64,000 nt of DNA, taken from Homarus americanus (Eukaryota; Arthropoda; Malacostraca; Decapoda; Nephropidae). A program made the position numbers and the translations under genes. Positions 35,817-46,317 of the stretch are shown here, in pieces (the first letter of the stretch is position 1; the number at the start of each line of letters is the position of its first letter). The stretch lies in the NCBI RefSeq assembly GCF_018991925.1, contig NW_024736071.1, forward strand, positions 7,733,642 through 7,797,641. Reading direction: 5' to 3'. The notes below the pieces were generated by a model. That model did no database searches and was not told where the DNA came from. It saw only the letters and a program-made list of their open reading frames with translations.

Positions 35817-36033
35817 GGCAAGAGATAAAGGTGGCAGTGCGTGTGATGGGGGGCGAAGGGCGGGGGTTTCGACAATTGCAATTAAATGCCAGGTAGCGAC
35901 GTGTCCTCCTAATATTACTTATTAAGTAATTATTAGATGTTTTAATTGCCTGTATGTTGGCCTGGCGAGTTATTGCTAGGCATTAACATACCTAGGTTAA
36001 AAGCTAAGCGTCCCATTCTGGGTTGAACAAAAA
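35817..36033. repeat. DIRS right inverted terminal repeat
   Basis: About 215 bp matching, in reverse complement, 23,744-23,861 plus 26,972-27,085. The outer edge reads AAGCTAAGCGTCCCATTCTG then GGTTGAACAAAAAG. Confidence 0.9.
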
Positions 36034-36313
36034 GAAAATTAATTTATGTATTATGAGTTGATTTGATGAATGAAACTGTACCCAAATATTTAAGTCTTTA
36101 TTCATGATCAAAGCAGGGATAATATTACTTGAACAATGGTAAACTTGATGCATTATTATTGGGCATTGGTTATGTTGGAAAATAGGAACCAAGTACATTC
36201 GCAAAGTAAATAATTTGTCATATAAAATACACGTACTATTCTGTAATTCAGTACAAAATGAAGGGTAAGGGATTGAATTATTTCTTATTCAAAACATGAT
36301 AGAAATGTACAAT

Positions 36314-36375
36314 GTTCTGGATCACCATGGACAAATAAAGACAGTTGTCTTTATTTGTCCATGGTGATCCAGAAC
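36314..36375. repeat. Perfect 30-bp inverted repeat with 2-nt spacer
   Basis: Arms of 30 bp (left beginning GTTCTGGATCACCATGGACA) separated only by GT. No mismatch in the arms. A transcript would form a long hairpin. No TSD or transposon end was recognised. Confidence 0.95.
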
Positions 36376-36477
36376 ACAAAGAAAGTTGCACAGGTTCAGT
36401 AGTAATACTGGGTGAAGTCTATGCATGTTAACCAGCAATTTTAGTAAATTTTTCCATAAAATACTGTATAAGTAATC

Positions 36478-36700
36478 TCCCCGTTAGCCAGAATACAGTG
36501 TACCTGATCCCCAGAATTCTCCAAAAGCTGAAACGGAAACGTAATCAGAATTTTTGGGAGAAACTATCTCCATTTCAGGTATGGGAAAGAGCTTCCAAGA
36601 ATGAAAATCAGGTGCATTTTCCTGAAAAATTCAGAGAAATTATCTCCAAACCTCTTTTTGGGAATTCTGAGAGATTACATCAAGTAACATCATGCTCCAA
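36478..36700 (+). repeat. Relative of the 21.4-kb MITE
   Basis: Starts GTAATCTCCCCGTTAGCCAG and contains CCCCAGAATTCTCC, GAAACGGAAACG and repeated GAGAAATTATCTCC phrases, resembling the ends and units of 21,367-22,033. The right end is unclear. Confidence 0.5.
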
Positions 36701-37168
36701 TGAGTCCCCATGGGTAACTTGCCCACTTAGTTCATATTCTGCTCCCATTGTAAAAGGTTATTCCCTTGCTAGCTGCTGTTTTTGTGTACAATGTGTGTTG
36801 TGCATTACATTTCTGTACATTACTATACCAGGACACAATCAGCCAAGAATACAGTGGTAAAGCAGTGTTAAGACTTAAAAAGTGATAACAGTTATGTAAT
36901 GTAGATTGTACTGTACATTCATTAAGTGTAAAAGTGTCATATGTATAGGAAAAGGGAAACGCTGGAGAACCTTAGCTTTTGTCTTTATTCAAGACATCTT
37001 CAGGTCAGGTCAGAAACATGAGACCTACTACTCCTGCACCCCACCTCTACTACAAATGAGAGAAGAGCTTATATCTGTATATAATGGGTGACCTGACTCA
37101 CTAATCCCCGACCTCACCTCCATCGAAAGTGTTAAGACGTAAAAAGTAATTACAGTTATGTATATGTA

Positions 37169-39442
37169 CAGTAAACCCTTGCTATTCACGAGGGTTACTG
37201 TAGGTTCCAAGCAATGGCGCGAATTGGCAAAACCACGAATAGCAACTTAAAATACCTTAGTGCGCTACTGAATACCTATAATGTTTATGAGAAACTTAAG
37301 TCACCAATACTACTTACATTTGTATGTGCAAGTTTGGAGCTTGATGAAGTGGTGTACTGTACATAGGGAGACATTTGGTTACTGAACCATAGGGGGATCT
37401 TCAGAATCACTGTTGGAAGAGGTTGATGCAGTGGTGGTTGGTGGAGAGGACGTGCGGCCGGTAGATGGAGCTTAGCTGGGAGGCGGGTGGTGAGGTGACA
37501 GGTGGCTTGGTGGAGCGGCTGCGGTAGCAGCTGACTGAGTGAAGGAGGGAGACGAATAAGTTGGGGAAGAGGCTGGTTCTTTCTTGAAAAACATTGTGAT
37601 TGGTAGTTGTTTCCTCTTGGCTTTGAGGTCTTTAAACATTTCTTGGTAGGAAAACAATACATGGTTGATTTCTTGGACCATCTTAAGACTCCATTCCATG
37701 GAAGGGTCGTGGTCAACACTTACCACCTTCACATGTCGAAAAAGTTCACCAAAATTGTTGAAGCCCCAACCTTCGTGTTGCAATTCCATAATTTCTTCTG
37801 CTTCATCTTCTTCAGCACTTTTTATTAACTCCTTCAAATCGTCTTCTGTCAGTTCCTCTCCATGCCCATCAATCAGCTCTTCCACGTCTTCAGCAGCTAT
37901 GTCCACAAACCCCCTCACCACCCAATTGAAGTGCAACACTCACAGTGTCATTCACATCCTTTACTATGGACTGAAATCCCTGGGAGTTATGCACATACTC
38001 AGGCCATAAGGTTTGCCAACAAGCATTCACTGTCTCTGGTTTGAGCTCAATGAATGCATCACTGATGTTGGTAATGCAGTCTGCATTGTTCTACTCCTTC
38101 CAACACTTGCTAACATCAAGGTCAGGGTCTGTGTCCATGGCACTACGTATACGACCAAAAGAGCGTCTGGTGTAATATGCCTTGAAGGTGCGTATTACAC
38201 CCTGATCGAAAGGCTGAATAAGAGCAGTGGTATTACGGGGTGAGAACACCACCTGTACTCCTGGATGGCTAAACTGCAAACTTTCTGGGTGGCCTGGTGC
38301 ATTATCTATCAATAATAGCACTTTGAATTCCATCTCCTTGGAAGCAAGGTACTTTTCCACTTCCGTTACAAAGCATTTATGGAACCAATTCAGAAATGCT
38401 TGCACATTTACCCATGCCTTTTTGTTGGACTGCCAAAAAACTCGCAAAAGGTTTTACCCTTTAAAGGTTTGCTGAGTGGTAAAGCAAGCCAGATTTGATC
38501 ACGTGGCCAGCTGCACTGCCACAGAAGATGAGTTTCACTGTCCTTGGCTGCCTTGTACACAGGGGCATGCCTCTCCTGCTTGTTTGTGTATGTTCTGCCA
38601 GGCATCTTTTTCTAATATAGACTGGATTCATCGGCATTAAAAACTTTCCCTGGTCTATAGCCTTTCTCTTCTATTATTTTCCTTAACTTTGCGGGAAATG
38701 CATCTGTGACTGTGTGGTCAACTGATGTGGCCTCCCGAGTCAGCTTCACATTATGGAGAGAATCTTTTCTTAAAATTCTCGAACCACCCTTTACTGGTAC
38801 TAAAAGTTGGTTCAGTAGCTGCACTAGCCCCATCACCACCTGTTGACTCATAAAAATGGGCATGAAGACTCCTAGCCTTCTCAATCAATTTGCTGTCGAT
38901 CGGAACATTTTTGCTGTGCTGGTCCTCAATCCAAATGTTCAGAGCTTTTTCTGTTTTCTCTATGTTCTTGTCACAAACAACCTGCACCACTTTAGCATTT
39001 GCAGGAGCACTCGCTTGAACAGAATCACGAATTGCTTGTTCATTCTTTCTTATGTACCACACTGTGGATTTGTTCACACCAAAGAACCGACCAGCCACAG
39101 CAACGCTCATCCCCTCCTTTAACTTGTCTAATAATTCAGCTTTCTTTGTCAGGGTCATCACTGACTTCTGCCTTTTAAGTTTCACTCCACAAGCATCACT
39201 AGCACTGACACTAGGCAGTCTTTTAGGGGTCATTTTTACACAGAAACACTAAAGTTTTGAGTGTACAACATGAGATGCTGCATCACAGGAAATGGCTGAG
39301 CGTGAACAGAGGGAGAGGAGACGCCGCGGGTGTGCGGGGTAACTCATTGCACTGCAGGAGAGGCTCACAACTAGCCACCATCTGCTTACTGTGAATCGTC
39401 GAAATCACGAATCGCAAACCCACGAATGGCACGGGTTTACTG
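37169..39442 (-). mobile_element. Tigger1-like element
   Basis: The left end CAGTAAACCCTTGCTATTCA follows TA (37,167). The right end GGCACGGGTTTACTG precedes TA (39,443). Its minus-strand transposase fills most of the 2.27-kb unit. Confidence 0.93.
37379..39233 (-). pseudogene. Tigger (TIGD1-like) transposase, frameshifted
   Basis: From the ATG at 39,233: a CENP-B N-terminal helix-turn-helix (TLTKKAELLDKLKEGMSVAV, then FFGVNKSTVWYIRKNE), then the CENPB-type domain ending SKGWFENFKKRF. A frameshift near 38,760 leads to FNADESSLYW (first Asp), a stop near 38,612, YWKKMPGRTYTNKQER in the next frame, then RVFWQSNKKAWV, LLLIDNAPGHPESL (second Asp) and ALIQPFDQGVI (third Asp). The acidic C-terminal part (37,939-37,472) has VEELIDGHGEELTEDDLKEL and the frame ends NSDSEDPPMVQ at 37,379. 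All three Asp codons survive, but at least three frame or stop lesions inactivate it. Confidence 0.92.
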
Positions 39443-39599
39443 TACAGTACTGTACAGTATAGTTTCCATTTACGCGGTCAATTGAACCCGTGGAGGTCCG
39501 CGTAAAACGAGAAATGCGTAAACGAAATAAAAGAACAAATGGGATTAATTGAAATAGAGACTGGGCCGACCCCCAAACTCCACTTTTTCCGACACAATA

Positions 39600-42087
39600 C
39601 AGTGGTCCCTCGGTTAACGAGCACAATTCGTTCCAGAAGGTTGCAAGTTAACCGAAAAATTTGTTAACCGAAACCATTGTTTCAATGGGTTTTTGGGTAA
39701 TTGGTTCCAGCTCACCGAAAATTGCATAAAGTCAACAAAAAAGGAAGTAAAGTACATTTACTTTGAGGTGTGTATGTAGAAGGCTCCTGGATGATGATGC
39801 TGATGTGAATTTGAAGTGGGAGGTGGAGGAGGAGAAGGGAGAAGAGAAGGAAGTGGGGGTGGAGGAGAAACATTTTACTGCTTCTTGGAAGGTGAGTCAC
39901 CTTCCATGAAAATGCCAGGAACCTCTGGACTGACAGATTCTTCAGCAGGAACATCCTTCTCTCCTTCTTGAAGTGGAAGGCTGAGGGCTAGCATCTTTTT
40001 CCCGCTGTCTTTTAGTGAAAAAACTGTAAATTTTTGTTTGTGGGGCATCTCTCCTCCTCATCATTAACTGATGTTTGAGAAGGAGACCACTGTGTCCTCA
40101 ACATTACACAAAGCAAGTTCTGCTTTTTCCACATTAGGGTGCCTTGAAGCCAGTTTTCTGAACTTCTCCCAGTAGTGAACAACATCTTTCAAATCTGAAG
40201 TAGACATATGGTCATCACTTTCCTTTTCTTCCTCACCACTGCCAGCCTCTAACATCTCATCCAGTTGCTGCAAGTCTTCAGGAGTAAGTTCCTGCTCATG
40301 AGACATCACTAGCTCTTCCACATCATCCTCCTCCACTTCAAGGCCCAATGACTGACCAATGGACACAATCTCCTGGTCCAACTCTGCTTCTTCCTCAAAT
40401 CCCTCAAAATCATGGACTGCTGATGGCCACAGTGCTTTCCATGCAGAATTGAGGGATCTAGTGGAGACTTCTCGCTATGAGGACACAATCAATTTTACAG
40501 CCTCCAGGATGTTAAATTGTGCCTTCCAGAACTGTGCCAGTGTTAGTTCAGGATCAGTGGAAGCTGCCTGATGATGACAACTGAACATTTTCTTCATGTA
40601 CAGCTTCTTAAAGTTGCTGATCACATTCTGGTCCATTGGCTGTATGATTGATGTAGTGTTGGGAGGCAAAAACAACACTGACAAAGTCAAATTGAGACTC
40701 CAAAGTGCTGGCAAGTTGAGGGTCATTCCCATTCATTAAAGAGCTGTCTTGTCACCCATGCCTTACGGTTGGACTTCCAATAAACTCCAAGCCGTCCTCT
40801 TACCACTTTTTGTTGCTTGAACACCCTGGGGTTCTCAGAGTGGTAGACAAGCATAGGCTTCGGGCGGAAATCCCGTGAAGCATTGGCACCAAGCAATAGA
40901 GTGAGACGGTCTTTCATGGGTTTATGCCCCGGTAAAGAGGCTTCATCTCTGGTGATGAATGTCCTTTTGGGCATTTTTTTCCAGAACAGCCCTGTTTCAT
41001 CCACATTGAACACTTGCTGTGGAAGATAATTTTCTTCATCCACCAGTTCTTTAAAGTCCACTAAAAATTTTGCTGCTCCTTCCCTATCAGCACTGGCAGC
41101 CTCACCATGCCTAACAACATTAAAAAAGACACTTCTATTCTTAAATTTTTCAAACCAGCCCTTGCTGGCCCTAAACTCTTCAAACACTGTGCCTGAAGAA
41201 CCAGGTTGATCTGCCTTTAAATGTTCGTAAATCTCCCTGGCTCTTTCACAGATAAATTCGGTCGAAACTGAATCACCTTTCATTTGTTTTTCCCTAATCC
41301 AAATGAGAAGTAACCTCTCTGTTTCTATTATTAGGGATCTACCTTTAAACACTCTCGTAGATTTGTCTCTCACTTTCACTTCCTTGAATTTGTCTTTCTG
41401 TAAAAGAATTGTCGACACAGTTGATGTCGACATGCCATATTCTTTGCTAAGCACATTTGTTCTAATGCCTTCTTCATGTTTCTTAATAATTTCCTGTTTC
41501 ACCTGGATTGAAATCGCTTTTCTGGATTTCTTGGGACCCATGCTGGATTCAAAAATAATTTCAACACAAAAATTTTAAGTTTAATTGCTGTAAATAAAGA
41601 ATATTTTCTTTAAATCAACACTGCACTGTGCTATACATCATCAATATGTAAAATAAATTTCAAAATGACCAATAATTTCACTGTAAAAATGGAAAAAATA
41701 CTTTATGTTGAAGAGAGTCTGAAGCAAGATGTTACCTCCACTGAAAAGAGACAGAAACTGACGCCTGTTTGGTGTGTTGAGTGGCTGTTTGACGCGCTAA
41801 AAACTAGTTTCCCTGCACAGTACTTCAATTATGTTAAATAATTGTTAAAATGACTAAAAATTTTAATATAAGACTTAAAATTATTGAATAGTACAACCTT
41901 CTTGATATTTACTAAAATTGTAAGGAATTTAAGCCCTAGAACCAATTACTGTATTGGTGGACTAATACTGCTAGTGAGCAAGCGAAAACATGTTGTGGGG
42001 AGCACATAAGGAATTCGTTAACCGAGGGTTTGCTCGTTAACTGAAGTGAATCTTATGGAAGGTAATTCGTTAACCGAGGGATCACTG
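39600..42087 (-). mobile_element. Nested TIGD1-like Tigger
   Basis: The left end CAGTGGTCCCTCGGTTAACG follows TA (39,598). The right end CGTTAACCGAGGGATCACTG precedes TA (42,088). Inserted near the 3' end of the host Tigger. Confidence 0.93.
39875..41541 (-). pseudogene. Tigger (TIGD1-like) transposase with internal deletion
   Basis: From the ATG at 41,541 a 272-residue frame holds the helix-turn-helix (SIQVKQEIIKKHEEGIRTNV, EYGMSTSTVSTIL), the CENPB-type domain (SKGWFEKFKNRS) and the first catalytic Asp in FNVDETGLFW. It stops at QLFNEWE (40,723). The segment with the second catalytic Asp (DNAPAH type) is deleted. Homology resumes in another frame with LFLPPNTTSIIQPMDQNVIS (third Asp). The acidic C-terminal part is in 40,381-40,064, and the frame end near 39,875 reads SPEVPGIFMEGDSPSKKQ, the family's C-terminal signature. 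It cannot be catalytic. Confidence 0.92.
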
Positions 42088-42178
42088 TACGTTCGTTGTA
42101 GTAAAAATAGTATCTTAATTTTATGATGGTATGCACACACTCATAATATAGAAGAGAAATATCAATAAGAGAATAATA

Positions 42179-43033
42179 CAGTGACCCCTCGGTTAACGAA
42201 CTCAATCCGTTCCAGAAGGTCGTTCGTTAACCGAAAAGTTCGTTAACCGAAACCATTGTTTCAATGGGTTTTTGGGTAATTGGTTCCAGCTCACCGAAAA
42301 TTTCCTAAATTCAACAAAAATGGTAGAAAAGTTCACTTACTTTGAGGTGTGTATGTAGAAGGCTCCTGGATGATGATGATGATGGGAATAAGAATGGGGG
42401 TGGAGGAGAAGGAAGAAGAGAAGGCATTGGGGTGGAAGAGAAGTCGCCCCATGGCACCATTTCACCCATAAAATTTTAGTTCTCTTGGTGTATTTCAAGA
42501 TTATTTTCTTTAAATCAACACTGCACTGCATTATATATTATCAATATGTAAAATATATTTCAAAATGACCAATAATTTGCTTGGAAACACAGAAAAAAAG
42601 CGTTTAGTTGAAGAGAGTCTCAAGCAAGATGTTACCTCCACTGAAAACAGAGAGAGAGACTAACACCTGTCTGGTGTGTTAACAGGCTGGATGGCACGCC
42701 AGAAACTAGTTTCTTTACCATCAATTATGTTCAGTAATTGTTAAAATGACTAAAAAAAGTTAATATTAAACTTTTAAAATTACTGAATAGTATAAACTTC
42801 TTGATATTTACTAAAATAGTAAGGAATTTAAGCCCTAAAACCGATTACTGTATTGGCGGACTGATACTAAAGCTGGTTGCCCGGCCAGTGCAAGCGAAAA
42901 CATGTTGAGGTCGGTTCGTAAGAAATTCGTTAACCGAATTTTTGTTCGTTAACCGAATTGAAGATCCTTATGGAAGGCAGTTCGTTAACCGAAAGTTCGT
43001 TAATCGAGGCGTTCGTTAAACGAGGGGTCACTG
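42179..43033. mobile_element. Nested non-autonomous Tigger (deletion derivative)
   Basis: The left end CAGTGACCCCTCGGTTAACG follows TA (42,177). The right end AAACGAGGGGTCACTG precedes TA (43,034). It shares the subterminal regions of 39,600-42,087 (for example TTGGTTCCAGCTCACCGAAA and GTATGTAGAAGGCTCCTGGA) but lacks the transposase. It was probably mobilised by that family. Confidence 0.92.
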
Positions 43034-43137
43034 TATACTGTACCAGGTAAAAGAAAAATCAAGGTTTAACACTTACGTTAGTAGAAGAGATGGGTCTGCA
43101 TACGGGGATGGGGGCTGGTTCTGAGACAGAGGGCGGA

Positions 43138-45010
43138 TTAGTGGTCCTCAGGTGAATGACTATCACTATCCACCATAGATGTCAGGGCCTCCCTGACAAA
43201 CCCCTCAAAGTCACCATCACTGTCACTATCACTGACTTGGGCTGGCTGTTGTGGGTTACAGGCGAAGAAGTCGGTGATGTTACGCTGACGGCTAGCGTTG
43301 ATGTGGTCATGATACATCTTGATATACGGCTCCATAGTTTGGTCTAGATGGTTATTGGAGACTTCATATCGGTGATTGAGAGGGTCTTTGGAAAGGATGA
43401 GCTTGAGTTTCTCGGCAAACTCGATGGCCTCCTTTATATCACCATGTGTTAACTTCTGTTCTAGTGCTGCGGCACCACCTGCCTCCTCACTGACATCATC
43501 GTCTTCCAACATATCGTCGGCAGTCGCCTCAGGATCCCTGATTATCTCCATGATGTCATCGTTGGTGGTCTCGGAGAAGCCTGCAGCTGTAACACTCTGT
43601 GCAGCTTCTCTTGCAAGGTCCACTGCCACTGCAACAGACTGAGCCTCTCCAGCCACAGGTTGACTCTGCCTCCCACCTGGGATATCCTGCAACACATGCC
43701 GCCACGCGTGATGAATTGTTGCCACGGACAGCTGCCCCCATGCCTCCACCAAGAAATCAACAGCTTTCTTGACGTTAAACATTTTCCAAAACTGTTTAAC
43801 TCGCACTTCATGCTCCGCCAACTCTTCTTCTGGATCCTCGTCCTCACTATCTGTGCCACTCAGAAGGTTCTGTAACTCATCCTTGGTGTTTGTGTAGTCG
43901 TTCAGGAGCTTAAACTTCTTTGCGGAGAATGCAGCCTTAACGTTGCATATCAACTTCTGGTCCATGGGCTGGATTAACGATGTAGTGTTGGGAGGAAGGA
44001 AGACCACTTTTACACTGGGGTGACGATCCAACAGTATGGGCGAGTGTCCTGGTGCGTTGTTAAGGAGCAACAAAATGTTAAATGGAACATTATGTTGCTC
44101 GCATAATTTCTTAACGTCGGGAACGAAACAGTCGTCAAACCAGGAGAGGGACAGACCAGTGAACATCCGTGCCTTACGTGCAGTTAGCCAGTGGACATTT
44201 AGCTTGGTCATGTCCATGTTCATGTAGGCGTGCGGCTTGTGGGCTGTGTGGATCACCGACAACTTGAGCTTACAGGTGCCGGAGGCATTGGTGGTAAACA
44301 GGGCGGTGATGCGCTCCTTCTGCAACTTCCGGCCCCGACACTTGCTGGCAGACTTGACAACGAAGGTCTTGGAAGGTAATTTTTTCCAAAACAGACCGGA
44401 TTCATCCATGTTGAACACCTGGTCGTCGGTGTACTGTCCTTCCTCCATAATGTCACGTAAGAATGGAGGAAAGTCCATGGTGGCAGCATGGTCAGCACTG
44501 GCTCCTTCACCGACAATGTTAATGTTGGTTATCTTGTTACGTTTCTTAAACCCTTGCAGCCACCCTGAGGAAGCAGTGAAGGGTTTGGGCTCTGCAATTC
44601 CCATCTTGCGCGCCACTGATTCGTAGAGTTCACAGGCGTAGTCCTGCACTGCCCGCGTGTCGACCGCCATGTTACGTCTTGCCTGACGAATCAAGTAGCT
44701 CACCAGTAAATTCTCTGTCTTGAGCAGCACCTTGTTCTGACAATACTTCACCATTGAAGCACCTGCAGACTTTGTGATGCTCATGTGTTCTTTTATCTTG
44801 ACGGCATCCTTCTTGATTGTCCGAATCGTAGATTCGTTAACTCCATGCTAGCGCGCGAGATCAACTTGTCGGGTTCTCTTTTCTAAGTCCTGGATGATTT
44901 TGTACTTTACTTCATAACTTAGGGTGCGTCGTATCTTCTTGGGCTTGGTGGCGGCTTGGTCCAGGTAATTCAAGGTTTTTCTGTGGTGGTGGGGGTCCAG
45001 CGGAAACCAT
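43138..45010 (-). pseudogene. Near-complete Tigger transposase
   Basis: A 548-residue open frame (44,784-43,138) includes the CENPB-type domain (SGWLQGFKKRNKI), a full DDE domain and an acidic C-terminus with ITDFFACNPQQPAQ. Residue 127 is the first Asp (FNMDESG). Residue 242 is Asn where the sister copy at 25.7 kb has Asp (NNAPGH versus DNAPGH). Residue 275 is the third Asp (QPMDQ). Upstream, the helix-turn-helix (SYEVKYKIIQDLEKRTRQVD) is in the same frame but cut off by a TAG at 44,848-44,850, probably a CAG (Gln) to TAG transition. A further one-base insertion near 44,965 separates the likely ATG at 45,010. It would bind and excise Tigger ends; here it is inactive. Confidence 0.93.
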
Positions 45011-45690
45011 TGTTGAACAGATTAGCGGGCACAAGAGAGAACAGTATACGCGGAGGCTGAGAACAATGAAACTGGCCGGGCTAGGTCAGTGGCTTCTTCC
45101 TTCCCGTGGCTGGGCACGTCATATTACATTAGACCAATTACAGCTAGCGGCGGAAGGAGGTAAGGATGCGTGACCCAATCACAGTCCGATACATCATATG
45201 ACATCAGCGATAACGCAACAGCGACATACTGCGCACCCTCCCCGCGCCGCTTCCCACGTATGGTCAAGAATGGACCACGTGAATCATAATTGGCGCGGTG
45301 CATCTGGACCTCTCGCCGAATAAATGATGCAATGAACCGCTTAATTAAAAATTTTCATTCTGGCAAGGTGCTGCGTAAATGACCAAACACGTAAACCAAA
45401 TCTGCGTAAATGCAGACTATACTGTATTGTACAGTCACCAGAGTGGACAGTGTATGCCTACTTTAGGCGCAAGATGATAGCATCTGCTGGTGAGTACAGT
45501 ACATTAATAGTATACATTATTTTGTTTATTTACAATGTATTGTATGTGTACAGTGGGGTTTTTAGAAATAAATACAGCTCGTGTCTGACTGTGTGAAATG
45601 TGAGAAAACTTTCCCCAGTACAGGGTGGAAAATTTCAGTCTTGGCTGTGACACACAGCTCCATTCACTTCTCACATGTCTGTATCATATA

Positions 45691-46317
45691 CAGTAGTACC
45701 CCGATTTACGCCGTCAATTGAACCCGCAGGGTACCGCGGAAAGTGAAAACCGCGTAAAGTGAACAACAGAACATATGGGATTAATTCCAATAGAGACTGG
45801 CCCGACCCCCAAACTCCACTTTTTGAGACACAATACTTACGTTGTAGTAAAAATTACACCTTAATTTTATGATGGTATGCACTCACAATTAATAATTAAG
45901 AGAAATATCAATAATATTAGTTTTTTTAACACTTACATTTGTAGAAAAGATGGCTGGGCACACAGGGATGGGGGGTTGGTTCCGAGACAGAGGGCATATT
46001 ATTGGCCCTCACCTGTATCACTTGTATCAATTGTATCACTATCCACCACAGAGGCTTGCAGGGCCTCTTTGTCAAACCCCTCAAAGTCCATATAAGTCCA
46101 TATCCTCACTATCACTGATTTAGGCCGACTGTGGTGGGTGGCGGGTGAAGAACTCGGTCATGTTTTGATGACTGGGCGACCTTGTGCGCATCCTGCCCGC
46201 GCTGCTTCCCGTGTATATGAGTAGATGCACCACGGAAAGTGAAAGTTCGGTTCTGGCGAGGCACCGCGTAAATGAGAAATCGCGGAATGTGAAACCGCGT
46301 AAAGCGGGGTAATACTG
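45691..46317 (-). mobile_element. Tigger deletion derivative
   Basis: The left end CAGTAGTACCCCGATTTACG follows TA (45,689). The right end GTAAAGCGGGGTAATACTG precedes TA (46,318). It is the inverted near-twin of 20,549-21,166 and keeps the same transposase C-terminal fragment (minus strand, FFTRHPPQ near 46,150) with an acidic tail. Confidence 0.9.

Larger units (their letters stand above)
23744..36033 (-). mobile_element. DIRS-like tyrosine-recombinase retrotransposon with nested insertions
   Basis: The ends are inverted repeats (right 35,817-36,033; left 23,744-27,085, split by a Tigger). Minus-strand genes run gag, RT with YLDDWL, RNase H with TDASEIGWG, and tyrosine recombinase with TGMRISEL and HNTRKY. 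A short internal region at 27,143-27,231 is complementary to both outer ends. This combination defines DIRS elements, which replicate through a circular intermediate and integrate with a recombinase instead of a DDE integrase. No methyltransferase domain was recognised. All genes carry stops or frameshifts. Four foreign units are embedded: a Tigger (23,862), a hAT (28,241), a LINE (about 31,497-33,395) and a minisatellite (34,034). Confidence 0.88.
39455..45424 (-). mobile_element. Tigger with two nested Tiggers
   Basis: The left end CAGTATAGTTTCCATTTACG and the right end, reverse-complemented CAGTATAGTCTGCATTTACG, are flanked by TA (39,453-39,454 and 45,425-45,426). Its own sequence is in three pieces: 39,455-39,599, 42,088-42,178 and 43,034-45,424. 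The two gaps are complete Tigger-type insertions, each at a TA. Joined, the pieces resemble the 23.9-27.0-kb Tigger. Confidence 0.92.

Noticed and set aside
37862..38243. Plus-strand frames within the 37-39-kb Tigger
   Set aside because: Antisense shadows of the minus-strand transposase.
43138..44784. Domesticated host TIGD/CENP-B-like gene
   Set aside because: It lies within Tigger ends with TA duplications, has a nonsense codon upstream and a replaced catalytic residue; nothing indicates host function.
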